A stretch of 64,000 nucleotides of DNA from Gluconobacter kanchanaburiensis NBRC 103587 (GTDB lineage: Bacteria; Pseudomonadota; Alphaproteobacteria; Acetobacterales; Acetobacteraceae). Of the stretch, positions 1-8,820 are shown in pieces (the stretch's first letter is position 1; every line of letters starts with the position of its first letter). The DNA lies in NCBI RefSeq assembly GCF_007988905.1, contig NZ_BJVA01000003.1, positions 228,715-292,714 on the forward strand, read 5' to 3'. Made by a program: the position numbers and the translations under genes. The notes beneath the pieces were generated by a model. That model was not told where the DNA came from, did no database searches, and saw only the letters and a program-made list of their open reading frames with translations.

Positions 1-192
1 CGAGAATGCAACACTCCTGACATATGTCACCAAAGGCGTTGCGCTTATGTCACATTTCTCAGTTTTAATTGAATTGTGACAATATAATTCTTGAAATAAT
101 AAAACAATATAAGAAAAAACTTTTTGAACAATAGAAGATTTTTCAATAATAAAAATAACAATTAATGAAGATATTTTCGGTAAACGGACGCC

Positions 193-212
193 GCCTTAAT
201 GATAAGGCTTTT
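193..212 (+). terminator. Short hairpin plus T run
   Basis: The stem GCCTTA pairs with TAAGGC around the loop ATGA, followed by TTTT. It has the shape of a weak intrinsic terminator for a gene left of the window, but the stem is only 6 bp and no upstream gene is visible. Confidence 0.3.
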
Positions 213-340
213 CATGAAAATAAGTTAATTAAGTATATTTACGAAACAAATATTATAATTCAAAATTATCACATTCCGGAATTTAAATTTCTCTTATCTG
301 AGGGCATTTTTGCACTATATAAATGTGCATTTTAGTTTAA

Positions 341-361
341 AAAACTAAATAAAATAGTTTT
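341..361. repeat. AT-rich inverted repeat shared with 5023-5040
   Basis: AAAACTA and TAGTTTT form a 7-bp stem around AATAAAA. An upstream arm TTTAGTTT (331-338) can pair with the same middle arm, so two exclusive hairpins are possible. The first 18 bases match 5023-5040 at 17 of 18 positions. The function is unknown; an operator or terminator is possible. Confidence 0.45.
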
Positions 362-543
362 ATGTCTTTGTGGTGGGTTTCCTACTTATGAAATGGTTTT
401 CCGGTCAGTCCACGATTCCATCCCGATATCTCTCCGACGTAGAGCGGGCGCCGCGATCCGAAAAATGAAACCGTCCGTCGCGCGTTTGCCCAATGACAGA
501 GGCTGCCGGTTACAATCAGATTTGTTTCAGATGATTGTTTAAC

Positions 544-1089
544 TCAATGAAAGCGGCAGGGCTGATTGACTGTCGGTTTTTCGTCTGTCTGGATGACCAT
601 CAGCGTGACCGGACCGTCACCGATATTGCCTGCGAAATGTCCGATATGACCCTTGGCATCCCGCCGGCTCATCTGGTCCTCTCCGAGAGAAACATCTCCG
701 GGACCCATAACCGCTCGTTTCCCATCCATGGCCGTAACATACCAGGATCCTTTGAGCGGAATGATCCACTGGACTTTCGGATCAGGGTGCCAGGTCCCAT
801 CCCAGTGAGCGGGCTGGACGGTGGAAATGATCTCGGCATTTCCCTGATGGACATGGTCCTGCCATTGCGGCCCCGCGGGCTTGGACATGGTTTTCAGATC
901 ATAATTATGAAACGGGCAATGGGTCATGTGACTGATGCCGTCATTATCCGTCCAGTTGTGCCAGTACCAGGCCGTCGGTGGGGTGGGGTCGGCAGCATTG
1001 GCAACCCCGAATGTCGGGGTCGTGAGCAGCGCATAGGCCAAGGGAAGAAGGACTAAAGGAAAAGAGGCCCGTAGAGGAAAGCGGGTCAT
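544..1089 (-). CDS. Exported cupin-domain protein
   Basis: A 181-residue protein with a Sec signal peptide: basic start, hydrophobic core at about 9-28 and a probable cut after the ANA near residue 32. The mature part has a cupin-like pattern: HVH near residue 79, then a PLKGSWYV...GPGDV stretch, then GHIGHF. It is therefore probably a small periplasmic beta-barrel protein, but the usual metal-binding motif is incomplete and no substrate can be named. Its ATG overlaps the stop of the upstream glyoxalase-fold gene by ATGA (1086-1089), so the two are probably translated together. A second exported cupin lies at 44808-45338. Confidence 0.7.
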   Translation of the reverse strand: MTRFPLRASFPLVLLPLAYALLTTPTFGVANAADPTPPTAWYWHNWTDNDGISHMTHCPFHNYDLKTMSKPAGPQWQDHVHQGNAEIISTVQPAHWDGTWHPDPKVQWIIPLKGSWYVTAMDGKRAVMGPGDVSLGEDQMSRRDAKGHIGHFAGNIGDGPVTLMVIQTDEKPTVNQPCRFH

Positions 1090-1649
1090 GCGTCTGATCC
1101 TTTGTTCGGGGAGGAAAGCGGTGGCGGCTGATAACGATCCATGGGCGCGATGTCGTTGAAGCGTTCCTGATGCGGGGTGCAGACGAGTTCCACGATCATG
1201 CCCCAGGGTGTGCGGCCATAGCAGAACATGTTGCCCGGTGCGGCTTCCAGCGAGGGCTGACCCTGTGGTTCGGTCAGGAGGGTGCCGCCCGCTTCACGGA
1301 AACGATGGCAGGCGGCATGGATGTCATCGACATAGACCGCGAAATGCTGAAGGCCCCAGTCGCAGGCGCGCGCGGCCTCGCGCTGGTCGGGGCCTTTCAT
1401 TTCAAAGAGTTCGATACCCGGTCCATGCCCTAGTGCCATCATGCACATTTCGATAACGACGGTACCGCCCGGAAGACCGAGAATCTTTTCCGTCTCCGGG
1501 CCTTTCTGCGGCTTCGTGCGGGTGACGTTGCGATAGAGCGCGACAGCGCCGAAAGCTTCTTCAAGAAAGCGGACGGCGACGTTGATGTTCGGGACGGTGA
1601 CGCCGACATGATCGATGCCACGCGGCAGGCCTGAGTGTTCTGTGGTCAA
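1086..1649 (-). CDS. VOC/glyoxalase-fold protein
   Basis: A vicinal oxygen chelate family protein of 187 residues when started at the TTG at 1649. That TTG lies 8-10 bases after AAAGGAGG (1652-1664), a far better ribosome site than any upstream start in the same frame. The core opens with GIDHVGVTVPNINVAVRFLEEAFG and has the second-half markers LQHFAVYVDDI and TPWGMIVELV, giving His and Glu metal ligands in the usual places. Members include glyoxalase I, dioxygenases and resistance proteins; nothing here fixes the substrate. It lies downstream of hpnN on the same strand and overlaps the cupin gene by 4 bases. Confidence 0.8.
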   Translation of the reverse strand: MTTEHSGLPRGIDHVGVTVPNINVAVRFLEEAFGAVALYRNVTRTKPQKGPETEKILGLPGGTVVIEMCMMALGHGPGIELFEMKGPDQREAARACDWGLQHFAVYVDDIHAACHRFREAGGTLLTEPQGQPSLEAAPGNMFCYGRTPWGMIVELVCTPHQERFNDIAPMDRYQPPPLSSPNKGSDA

Positions 1650-1766
1650 GGGGCGATCCTCCTTTGCAGAAGATCTCAACCCCTGAGGAAACGCACGGTT
1701 GCCGTAATGCGGGTCACATTGCCGCAAACCGTGTCAGTAGATGTCCGTCTCGGGGATATCCGGGAA

Positions 1767-4355
1767 TCAGGCCTCGTCGATCGACCGTTTGGGAAGCAGG
1801 GCCGGAACAAAGACCATTGTGCAGAGCAGTGTGCAGCCGAGGGACATTAACAGCAGTCGGCCCATGCTCGCCGTGCCCGGATGCCCGGAGCGCGCCAGCG
1901 AGCCGAAAGCCGTGGCGGTCGTTAGGGCTGAAAACAGCACCGCGCGTGCTGTGGGAGAAGTCAGCGGACCCTTCACGCCCTCACGCCAGTTCATGACGAA
2001 ATAGATGTTGAACGATACGCCCACACCCAGCAGCAGCGGCAGGGCGATGATGTTGGCGTAGTTCAGCGTCTCGGGAACGGTGACGACAAGGATGACGGTC
2101 AGCAGCGCCGACATCAGAAGCGGTGCCATGACAAGCGCCGCATCCAGCAGGCGGCGCAGAACCACGAGTAGGATGATGGCAATCATGATGAGTGCACAGA
2201 TTGCCGCCACAGTGAAAGCGTGAACAATCGTATTGGCACTCTCTGTGATCTCCATCGCGGGGCCCGCGACATCCGGATTGACCGAGCGCAGTTCGCGGAC
2301 GAAGCGGTGCAGCACCGGCGTTTCGGACATCTGGCCCTTGGGGTGGATCGTCAGGCGGGCGCGACCATCGGGCAGGACATAGTCCTGACGCACATCTTGC
2401 GGGATGCTGTCCATCGTGACCGACGTGGGCTGTAAAGCCGTACGCAGCATTGACAGTTCGTCCGGCAGGAACCGCGTCAGGGACGTGCTGGCCTGAAGAA
2501 GCGTGGTGTCGGAGGCTGTGGAGAGCGTGTGCAGCGCCTGGCGGATTTTTTCCAGAGGGGCAGGGAGCTGATCCTTCACGGCATCCAGCTTCTGTGCGGC
2601 CGTAACAGCTGCGGCGCGAATGGCTGCGGCGTCCGGTGCTGGCGCAGGATTAGCCACCGTAATGGTCGGCAGCAGGATGGAGGCCGTGTCCTCGATCATG
2701 GCCAGCTTGGTCTTCTGATCATCGGGGACCAGAGCGCCGAGCCAGAGCACGTCGTGTACGCTCGGCAGTTTCGAGAACGCTGCAGCCTGTCGGGCGGCGT
2801 CTGTCAGGTTCGGAGTCAGGACCTGCGCACTGTAAGGCGTGGTGAGCGGATTGGCTTCCAGCAGATGGAGCGCGCGCATACCCTCGGTGTTGGGGTCTTT
2901 GGTGTGCAGCGGATCGGCGTCGAATTTCAGGAGCGGCATGAGAGCCAGCCCCACGATACCCAGAAGTGCGAAGACACCGACGACCTTGTGGCGTTTATGG
3001 CGCAAGAAGGCGTCTGCGGGCGCCATGAAAGCAAATCCCGGTGTTCCGCTACCCAGCTTCGCGCGGAAGACGGACAGCAGGGCCGGAAGCAGCGTCATGG
3101 TGCAGAAGAAGGCGATCAGCATGCCGAAGCCCGCGATCAGCCCGAGCTGCGCCACGCCGATGAAACTTGTGGGATAGAACGCCAGAAAGCCCGCCGCCGT
3201 GGCAAGGGCTGCGACAAGAATTTGTGCTCCGCTTTCCTGACCCGTGAGGGTGATGGCGTCATGCAGGGAAGGGTGGGACCCGTCGTTATTGCGCTGTCCG
3301 CGCAGACGCACAGTATACTGAATGGCGAAATCGACCGCGATGCCGACGAACAGGATCGCGAAGGCTACCGAAATTAGATTCAGTTCGCCAACCGCCAGAG
3401 CTGCGAAACCCGTCGTCAGAAGAAGGCCGCCGATCAGGGTGAGCAGGATCGGAATGATGACGCGAGGAGAATGGACGGCAAGAATCAGCCAGACTGCAAC
3501 CAGAATCAGCGAAATGATGAGCCCCAGCACCATGCCGTGCGCAACGGTGAAGAACTCTTCGTCCGACAGTTTCACTTCACCGGTAATGATGCCCGAAGCC
3601 TGTTTCGTCTTCACGAATTCAAGGTTGTTGATCGCCTGACGCATGGCGGTCGTGGCGCCTTCGCCGGGCTGGAAGGAGCTGTAATCGAGCTTCGGCTGCG
3701 TGACGACGAACTCATATTGCGTGCCCAGTTCAGCCAGCTTGCCGATCAGCAGGTTCTGCCACGACATATCCTGCGGATGGCCGTTTGCCGCCGCCGTCAG
3801 GGAGTTGGCGAAACCGTCCAGCGCCCCATTGAAGCCGCTGGGGATGCCTTGTCCGGCTTTGATGCCTTCACCAATCAGGCCAAGAGCGCCGAACAGGCCG
3901 CGGGCGGACGGATCGGCGGCCAGCGTACCAAGGAAAGGCTGGGCGGAGACGATCGAGTCTAGCAGCGGCTCCAGATCCTTTGTGTCGAGGAACAGGAAGC
4001 CGTGACTGTTATAGAAGGCATTGTCTCCGGGCAGGCTGACTGTCTTGAAATGCGTATGGTCCTGACTAAGCGCCGCGGCGAGTTCCCGTGCGGCCACACG
4101 CCCCTGTTCAGGGATGCGGCTGTCGATGATGGCGACGAGCTGGTTGCTGTCCTGCGGGAACAGGCGCGTCAGTTCCATGCTTCGTTTTTTCCAGGGCAGA
4201 CTGTTGGCAAACATCTTGCTGGTGTCCGTTGTCACGCTGATACGTGTGACACTCAGGGCGATGGAGCCGGCACAGAGCAGTGCGAACAGGGCCAGGACGA
4301 GGGGCGCACGACGCGCGCAGACGGCATTGAGCCGACCGGTCAGATCCGAAAACAT
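1767..4355 (-). CDS. hpnN: RND/MMPL transporter, HpnN-type hopanoid transporter
   Basis: An 862-residue RND-superfamily protein. A membrane helix near residues 20-40 is followed by a large periplasmic domain, then a block of about five helices (roughly 275-425, including the FVGIAVDFAIQYTVRL segment typical of the MMPL family). A second periplasmic domain and a second helix block near the C-terminus follow. This matches the hopanoid-associated HpnN family, which moves hopanoids from the inner to the outer membrane. I chose ATG 4355 rather than the longer frame from 4442: it follows a purine-rich AAGGG, and the extension would run into the divergent yigZ start. No other hpn gene is in the window. 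Some other lipid-moving MMPL protein is the alternative. Confidence 0.75.
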   Translation of the reverse strand: MFSDLTGRLNAVCARRAPLVLALFALLCAGSIALSVTRISVTTDTSKMFANSLPWKKRSMELTRLFPQDSNQLVAIIDSRIPEQGRVAARELAAALSQDHTHFKTVSLPGDNAFYNSHGFLFLDTKDLEPLLDSIVSAQPFLGTLAADPSARGLFGALGLIGEGIKAGQGIPSGFNGALDGFANSLTAAANGHPQDMSWQNLLIGKLAELGTQYEFVVTQPKLDYSSFQPGEGATTAMRQAINNLEFVKTKQASGIITGEVKLSDEEFFTVAHGMVLGLIISLILVAVWLILAVHSPRVIIPILLTLIGGLLLTTGFAALAVGELNLISVAFAILFVGIAVDFAIQYTVRLRGQRNNDGSHPSLHDAITLTGQESGAQILVAALATAAGFLAFYPTSFIGVAQLGLIAGFGMLIAFFCTMTLLPALLSVFRAKLGSGTPGFAFMAPADAFLRHKRHKVVGVFALLGIVGLALMPLLKFDADPLHTKDPNTEGMRALHLLEANPLTTPYSAQVLTPNLTDAARQAAAFSKLPSVHDVLWLGALVPDDQKTKLAMIEDTASILLPTITVANPAPAPDAAAIRAAAVTAAQKLDAVKDQLPAPLEKIRQALHTLSTASDTTLLQASTSLTRFLPDELSMLRTALQPTSVTMDSIPQDVRQDYVLPDGRARLTIHPKGQMSETPVLHRFVRELRSVNPDVAGPAMEITESANTIVHAFTVAAICALIMIAIILLVVLRRLLDAALVMAPLLMSALLTVILVVTVPETLNYANIIALPLLLGVGVSFNIYFVMNWREGVKGPLTSPTARAVLFSALTTATAFGSLARSGHPGTASMGRLLLMSLGCTLLCTMVFVPALLPKRSIDEA

Positions 4356-4435
4356 GGGGCCTACCCTTAACAGAACGGGCAGCGTTTCCCTACCCCATCC
4401 TGACATTTCAGCGATCCTGATGCAGAAGGAAAGCC

Positions 4436-5023
4436 ATGACATGGACTCTGCCCGGCCTCGCGACCTACGAAAGTATGATTAAGAACAGTGTTTTCCGGGC
4501 TTCCGCAGCTCCTGTGGAAGACGAGGCCGCCGCCATGGCCTTCTTCCGTGAGGTCGCCGTTCTGGAGGCGACGCATAACTGCTGGGCTTTCAAAACCGGC
4601 CAGCGCTTCCGATGCAGTGACGACGGAGAACCCGGCGGCACGGCAGGACGGCCGATTCTGTCCGCCATTGAGGGGCAGGACTTTGATAACGTCATGATCG
4701 TCGTGACGCGGTGGTATGGCGGTGTGCAGCTTGGCGCTGGAGGGCTGGTGCGGGCTTATGGCGGCGCGGCGTCGGCCTGTCTGCGCGAGGCGGAGCGGAT
4801 TGAGCGGATTGAAACAGTATCCCTGCGTTTTCACTGCCCGTTCTCCAGCTTTGCGATGGTGGAATCGAAGATCGAAAGCTGGCGTGCGAACCGGACGGAA
4901 TGTGACTTCGATGCCGAGGGTGCCTGGATGACACTGGCTGTACCGGCCGAGGACGCTGAGGCCATCACGGACTGGCTGCGGGATCTGACGCGAGGGCAGA
5001 TGGAGATTACCCGATGGGATTAA
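4436..5023 (+). CDS. yigZ: YigZ/IMPACT family protein
   Basis: A 195-residue member of the UPF0029/IMPACT family, related to E. coli YigZ and to eukaryotic IMPACT, a regulator of translation-linked kinase signalling. The signature is clear: the SxFxA start (KNSVFRASAAP), ATHNCWAF, the DDGEPGGTAGRPIL loop, and VIVVTRWYGGVQLGAGGLVRAYGGAA. A shorter C-terminal ferredoxin-like domain follows. The ATG is preceded by AAGGAAA. The gene is divergent from hpnN with about 80 bases between starts. The biochemical role in bacteria is not settled. Confidence 0.92.
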   Translation: MTWTLPGLATYESMIKNSVFRASAAPVEDEAAAMAFFREVAVLEATHNCWAFKTGQRFRCSDDGEPGGTAGRPILSAIEGQDFDNVMIVVTRWYGGVQLGAGGLVRAYGGAASACLREAERIERIETVSLRFHCPFSSFAMVESKIESWRANRTECDFDAEGAWMTLAVPAEDAEAITDWLRDLTRGQMEITRWD

Positions 5024-5040
5024 AAACTATATAAAATAGT
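5023..5040. repeat. Second copy of the AT-rich repeat
   Basis: AAAACTATATAAAATAGT matches 341-358 at 17 of 18 positions, and is followed by A then TTTTTT. It begins at the yigZ stop, about 80 bases before the porin gene, so it could end yigZ transcription or mark the porin promoter. Confidence 0.4.
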
Positions 5041-5122
5041 ATTTTTTATTTAAAACTATGGAGATTGATGTTTTTGGATCTCTGAATAATGTTCTGCGAA
5101 CCCCGTCTGGAGTTTTCAGGGC

Positions 5123-6823
5123 ATGTCGCGTCATCTTTCATACCGCAACCGGTCCTTTTTTGTCCTGATGGCAGTGGAAATCTGCATGCCGTACAGGGGC
5201 ATGGCCGCTGAGACCACAGTGCCCGTGACTGCTCCGCAAATCTCCGCTGCGCCTCAACCTCTTAAAACAGAAGAATGGATCCGGGTGCCTTCCACGGAGC
5301 GGCCGCCCATCCAGAATTATCCCCACGCCGGTGTCGTAGGGCAGCCGCGTCGTGTGGTTGCCAGTCAGAACCACGCGCCGCAGGGTCGGCAGGGGCCATG
5401 GGGCGCCTTCAGCTATGGTAACGGCGAAGCAGCGGGTTTTGGGCCAGTCGGCCGCTATGGTGTGGCGCCTTGGGCGGAGGACTGGAGTTTCCTGCGCGAT
5501 AAAAGTCGTCGGGATGATCCGTTCGACCCGCTCAAATTCATTGCCTTGAACGATGCGGGAACAATCTGGTTGTCCTTTTCCGGCGAGACGCGTCTGCGGA
5601 ACTGGTATGAGGAAGCACCTTTTCTCGGAAAGAAGGGCAATAGCAATTCCGGCCGGTTCGGTGTGCGAAATCTCTACGGCGCAGACCTGCATCTGGGCGA
5701 GCACGTCCGACTGTTTGGACAGCTTATCAACGCGGATGCCGGGGGCTGGAAAGGCTTTGGCTACAACACCACCTATCGCAAGCGGCTGGACCTCCAGCAG
5801 GCTTTCATTGAGTTCAAGGGCAAGCTCGCAGGGGCGCAGACCGGCTTCATGTTCGGGCGACAGCAGTTCCTCGATGCCCCGTCTTACGTGCTGTACAATC
5901 GCGAGACGCCCAATGTGCCGTTGTCGTGGAATGGCGGGCGCATTTATGCGATCTGGCCCAATATCCGCGTGGATGCGTTTGATTTCGTCCAGACCAAAAC
6001 GGACGCGACCCTGATGTTCCACGACACGGAAGATTACGGAACCCGCCTGTATGGCGGGGACATTACGGCTCTGGTGCCGCAGTTCTCGATTGGCGGTGAG
6101 ACGGTCCATTCGTTTCTGGACATTTTCTATTATGGCTACCGCTATGGCGGCAGTCTGTCCGTCGTGCCGCTTGCCTCGGGTGCAATGAAAGGCACGTCTT
6201 CACGCGGAAATGTTGGTTTCCGCTGGTACGGCACGGCTGCGTCGTTCGAATATTCGTTTGGTGGTCTGTATCAGGACGGGACGTTCCAGAAATCGGGAAG
6301 CGAACGCAAATTTTCGGTTCAGGCCTATTCGGTCAATACAATCGTGGGATACCGGCATACGCCCTCACCACTGCACCCGTTCATCGGCGTTCAGGCAGAT
6401 CTGTATTCCGGCGGTGCCAACGGAACGGACGGCCCGGTCAGGACCTATATGGCGCCCTTCAACCCGCAGACGAACTATCTGGACACCACGACCTATATCC
6501 AGCCGTCCAATCTCGTGAGCCTCTCCCCGGTTCTCAGCATCACACCGTGGAAAGGCTTTGCGAGTATCCAGTTCAAGGTGCCGTTCATGTGGCGGGAGAA
6601 CGCGGACGGAGCGATCTGGAATTCGTCGGGCCCCTACACATTCTCGAAAACCTATCACGGCGGCTATATCGGCGTGGTGCCGCAGGCGTCCCTCAAACTC
6701 CAGCTCAACCGGCACTTGACCTGGCAGATCTATGGCGCGCGGTTCATGGCCTCGAACGGCCTTCACGCGGCAGGCGGGAAAAGCGGCAGCTATGCCCAGT
6801 CCAATGTGATTTTCAGGTTCTGA
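5123..6823 (+). CDS. AlgE-type outer-membrane porin (alginate_exp family)
   Basis: A 566-residue outer-membrane protein with an N-terminal signal sequence (about residues 1-29) and a proline-rich linker. A long beta-rich barrel follows, with alternating aromatic residues, and the last residue is phenylalanine, as in substrates of the BAM complex. Segments such as SFSGETRLRNWYEE, RLDLQQAFIEFKG and MFGRQQF fit the alginate-export barrel family (AlgE-like), which in acetic acid bacteria is used widely as a sugar or organic-acid channel. Nothing shows that alginate is the substrate. It stands alone: yigZ is upstream, and the glycosyltransferase gene converges on it with only 6 bases between stops. 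Confidence 0.82.
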   Translation: MSRHLSYRNRSFFVLMAVEICMPYRGMAAETTVPVTAPQISAAPQPLKTEEWIRVPSTERPPIQNYPHAGVVGQPRRVVASQNHAPQGRQGPWGAFSYGNGEAAGFGPVGRYGVAPWAEDWSFLRDKSRRDDPFDPLKFIALNDAGTIWLSFSGETRLRNWYEEAPFLGKKGNSNSGRFGVRNLYGADLHLGEHVRLFGQLINADAGGWKGFGYNTTYRKRLDLQQAFIEFKGKLAGAQTGFMFGRQQFLDAPSYVLYNRETPNVPLSWNGGRIYAIWPNIRVDAFDFVQTKTDATLMFHDTEDYGTRLYGGDITALVPQFSIGGETVHSFLDIFYYGYRYGGSLSVVPLASGAMKGTSSRGNVGFRWYGTAASFEYSFGGLYQDGTFQKSGSERKFSVQAYSVNTIVGYRHTPSPLHPFIGVQADLYSGGANGTDGPVRTYMAPFNPQTNYLDTTTYIQPSNLVSLSPVLSITPWKGFASIQFKVPFMWRENADGAIWNSSGPYTFSKTYHGGYIGVVPQASLKLQLNRHLTWQIYGARFMASNGLHAAGGKSGSYAQSNVIFRF

Positions 6824-6829
6824 GGCGCG

Positions 6830-8800
6830 TCAGTTCAGAAGGGCGGGGTCTTCATGCTCCGTGCCCTGAAGAACAGGTGGCACAAGCGGCGAAAGAGCCG
6901 AAAGGACAGCCTCCCGTGAAAAGCGCGTTCTAAGCAGTTTTCGTCCAGCCGTAACCTGTTTGCGGGCGGTGGCCGGGTCCAGACATGCGACAATCCGTTC
7001 CACGAATGCAGAGGGCGTATCGGCAATGCTGTCCCGCCATGTCTTGTCGTCCGGGTTCACCAGTCCTTCGGCGGCGATAGTGGTCATGACGACGGGCAGA
7101 CCGGCAGCCCAGGATTCAAGAACCTTGCCCTTGATCCCCGCGCCGAAACGCAGCGGCGCCACGCAGAGGGCAATATTTGTCAGTGCATCGGCCAGGTCCG
7201 GGACGGCGCCCACGATTTCCACATCCTCCGCTGCCAGCGTATGAACGGCATGAGGCATGGCGCTCCCGATCAGGCGGCACCGAAGCCCCGGAACAGCCTC
7301 CCGCAGAAGCGGCATGATCGTTAGAACCAGCCATTTCGCCGCATCCAGATTGGGCTCATGCGCGAAGTGTCCGATAAAGGCGATGACAGGGGCCTGCGGG
7401 CGCACGCGTCTGCGGGACGATACTGGCACATCCCACGGAACGACATGGATGTTGGCGGTGGGAACCGTCCGGCCAAGGCGCCCAGCCTCTACGGAAGAAT
7501 GGGTCAGTACGAAATCCGCCAGCCAGGCGCACATATTTTCCCGGACTTCAAGGCGGCTGGCAAAGCGTTCAAGTTCCGGGCGTGATTCGACGGCGGCCTG
7601 CCGGTGAAGGCGCAGGGATGTCAGGTCCGCAACGCTCCAGATCAGCGTTGCGGCGGGAGCAAATGCCCGCGTAAGCGCCGCATAGCTTTCCGCGTTGTTG
7701 AGGCGGTGCAGATAGACCACCTCAAGTCCTTCGCCCAGTCGCCGGAGTGCTTCTTCGGGGCAGGGGAAAACCGGGGGCATCAGGCAGTCGATCCCCAGAT
7801 GTTCCAGCCGTGCGCGATCCTGCTCGTCCGGCGGAAAGCGGGAGGCCATGAAACAGCACCTATAGCCAAGGTCACGGGCGGCCTGGATATGGGACAGGAA
7901 GGCGACCGAACCAGCATCGCGCGCCGGATCGGGTGCACGGTCATCGACAAACAGGGCCACCGGACGTGGCATCGGGACACCGACCGCTTCGGCTCTGGCC
8001 TCGGACGGTTCATGCCCCAGACGTCGCGCCCGCCGGATCTCCATGCGTTCACGAAGGGCCGTCACGTCCGCACCCTCCCGCGTTCGGAGCGCGCTGGCTT
8101 CCGAGACCAGAAAAGCCAGGGCTTCTGCTCGGGCATTCGGGGTGTCCAGTCCACACAGAATGCTGGAGACATGGTCTTTGAGTTCGGCGGACAATGCGCC
8201 CGTTCTGCGCAGCGTGTGCGGTGTGCCGAAGCGCTCCTCACCGTAGCGGAGTTCGATGACATGATCCGTCAGGGGATCGATCGCGGCTGTAAAGGCATGG
8301 TGAAATCCATGGCGCCCCGTACCAAAACCCGCGTCGCGCAGATCTGCGCGGAAACGGTTCGCCGCGATGCGTCCGGCGGGTCTGCCGTCCACCCAGACTG
8401 TCAGCCAGACAGTTCGGTCCGGGTTGTCGCTATCCCGGACCCAGCCCGCGATGTGATAGCGGTCTGCGACATCGATCGCCCCTTCAAGGGAAGCGGGCAG
8501 TGGAGGAATCCGAACCGGAGAGCCATTCAGGGGGCGGTCTTCCCGCGTATCCGTGAATTCGATCAGCGCTCCTTCATGCGGTAGCGGAAAAGGCCATGTC
8601 CTGCTGAAGGCGCAGCACCCCTGTCGTGCCGTGCCATCAAGATCGGCACGGAAGGTGTCGGCATCCGTTTCATCCACCAGTTCGCCATCGACCCGTACCT
8701 GAATCCGCACGGGCATGTCCGGTGTGGCGAGATCAACCGCCCATCCGGCAAAACGTTCACGGTCGCAGACGTCGACATAGCCGACAAGAGGAGCTGTCAA
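6830..8800 (-). CDS. GT4-type glycosyltransferase with two N-terminal beta repeats
   Basis: The C-terminal half is a group 1 (GT4) glycosyltransferase: IAFIGHFAHEPNLDAAKWLV begins the nucleotide-sugar domain, followed by RLIGSA, VEIVGAVPDL and the donor-binding APLRFGAGIKGKVLESWAAGLPVV. Before it lie two related modules of about 90 residues (each with a VDVxDRxxxAGWxxD pattern). These occur in acetic acid bacterial glycosyltransferases and may bind sugar or protein. The frame stays open to an ATG at 8875, inside the upstream gene. I prefer TTG 8800, since the domain starts directly after it, but neither has a strong ribosome site. It follows the Hint adhesin gene with a short gap or overlap, so it may glycosylate that adhesin (inference). 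Confidence 0.8.
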   Translation of the reverse strand: MTAPLVGYVDVCDRERFAGWAVDLATPDMPVRIQVRVDGELVDETDADTFRADLDGTARQGCCAFSRTWPFPLPHEGALIEFTDTREDRPLNGSPVRIPPLPASLEGAIDVADRYHIAGWVRDSDNPDRTVWLTVWVDGRPAGRIAANRFRADLRDAGFGTGRHGFHHAFTAAIDPLTDHVIELRYGEERFGTPHTLRRTGALSAELKDHVSSILCGLDTPNARAEALAFLVSEASALRTREGADVTALRERMEIRRARRLGHEPSEARAEAVGVPMPRPVALFVDDRAPDPARDAGSVAFLSHIQAARDLGYRCCFMASRFPPDEQDRARLEHLGIDCLMPPVFPCPEEALRRLGEGLEVVYLHRLNNAESYAALTRAFAPAATLIWSVADLTSLRLHRQAAVESRPELERFASRLEVRENMCAWLADFVLTHSSVEAGRLGRTVPTANIHVVPWDVPVSSRRRVRPQAPVIAFIGHFAHEPNLDAAKWLVLTIMPLLREAVPGLRCRLIGSAMPHAVHTLAAEDVEIVGAVPDLADALTNIALCVAPLRFGAGIKGKVLESWAAGLPVVMTTIAAEGLVNPDDKTWRDSIADTPSAFVERIVACLDPATARKQVTAGRKLLRTRFSREAVLSALSPLVPPVLQGTEHEDPALLN

Positions 8801-8820
8801 GGCGAAGGATATCCCCGGGT

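Larger units (their letters stand above)
1..543. other. AT-rich intergenic island, no gene seen
   Basis: No convincing reading frame lies here. About 60-370 is very AT-rich, unlike the G+C-rich coding DNA around it. It holds two copies of ATGTCAC near 24 and 46, a small hairpin with a T run at 193-212, and overlapping AT-rich inverted repeats at 331-361. The only annotated neighbour is the cupin gene whose stop is at 544, so this is downstream of that gene and may be promoter or terminator DNA for whatever lies left of the window. Confidence 0.6.

Noticed and set aside
1..543. Insertion sequence or phage remnant in the AT-rich island
   Set aside because: No terminal repeats, target duplication or transposase-like reading frame could be found.
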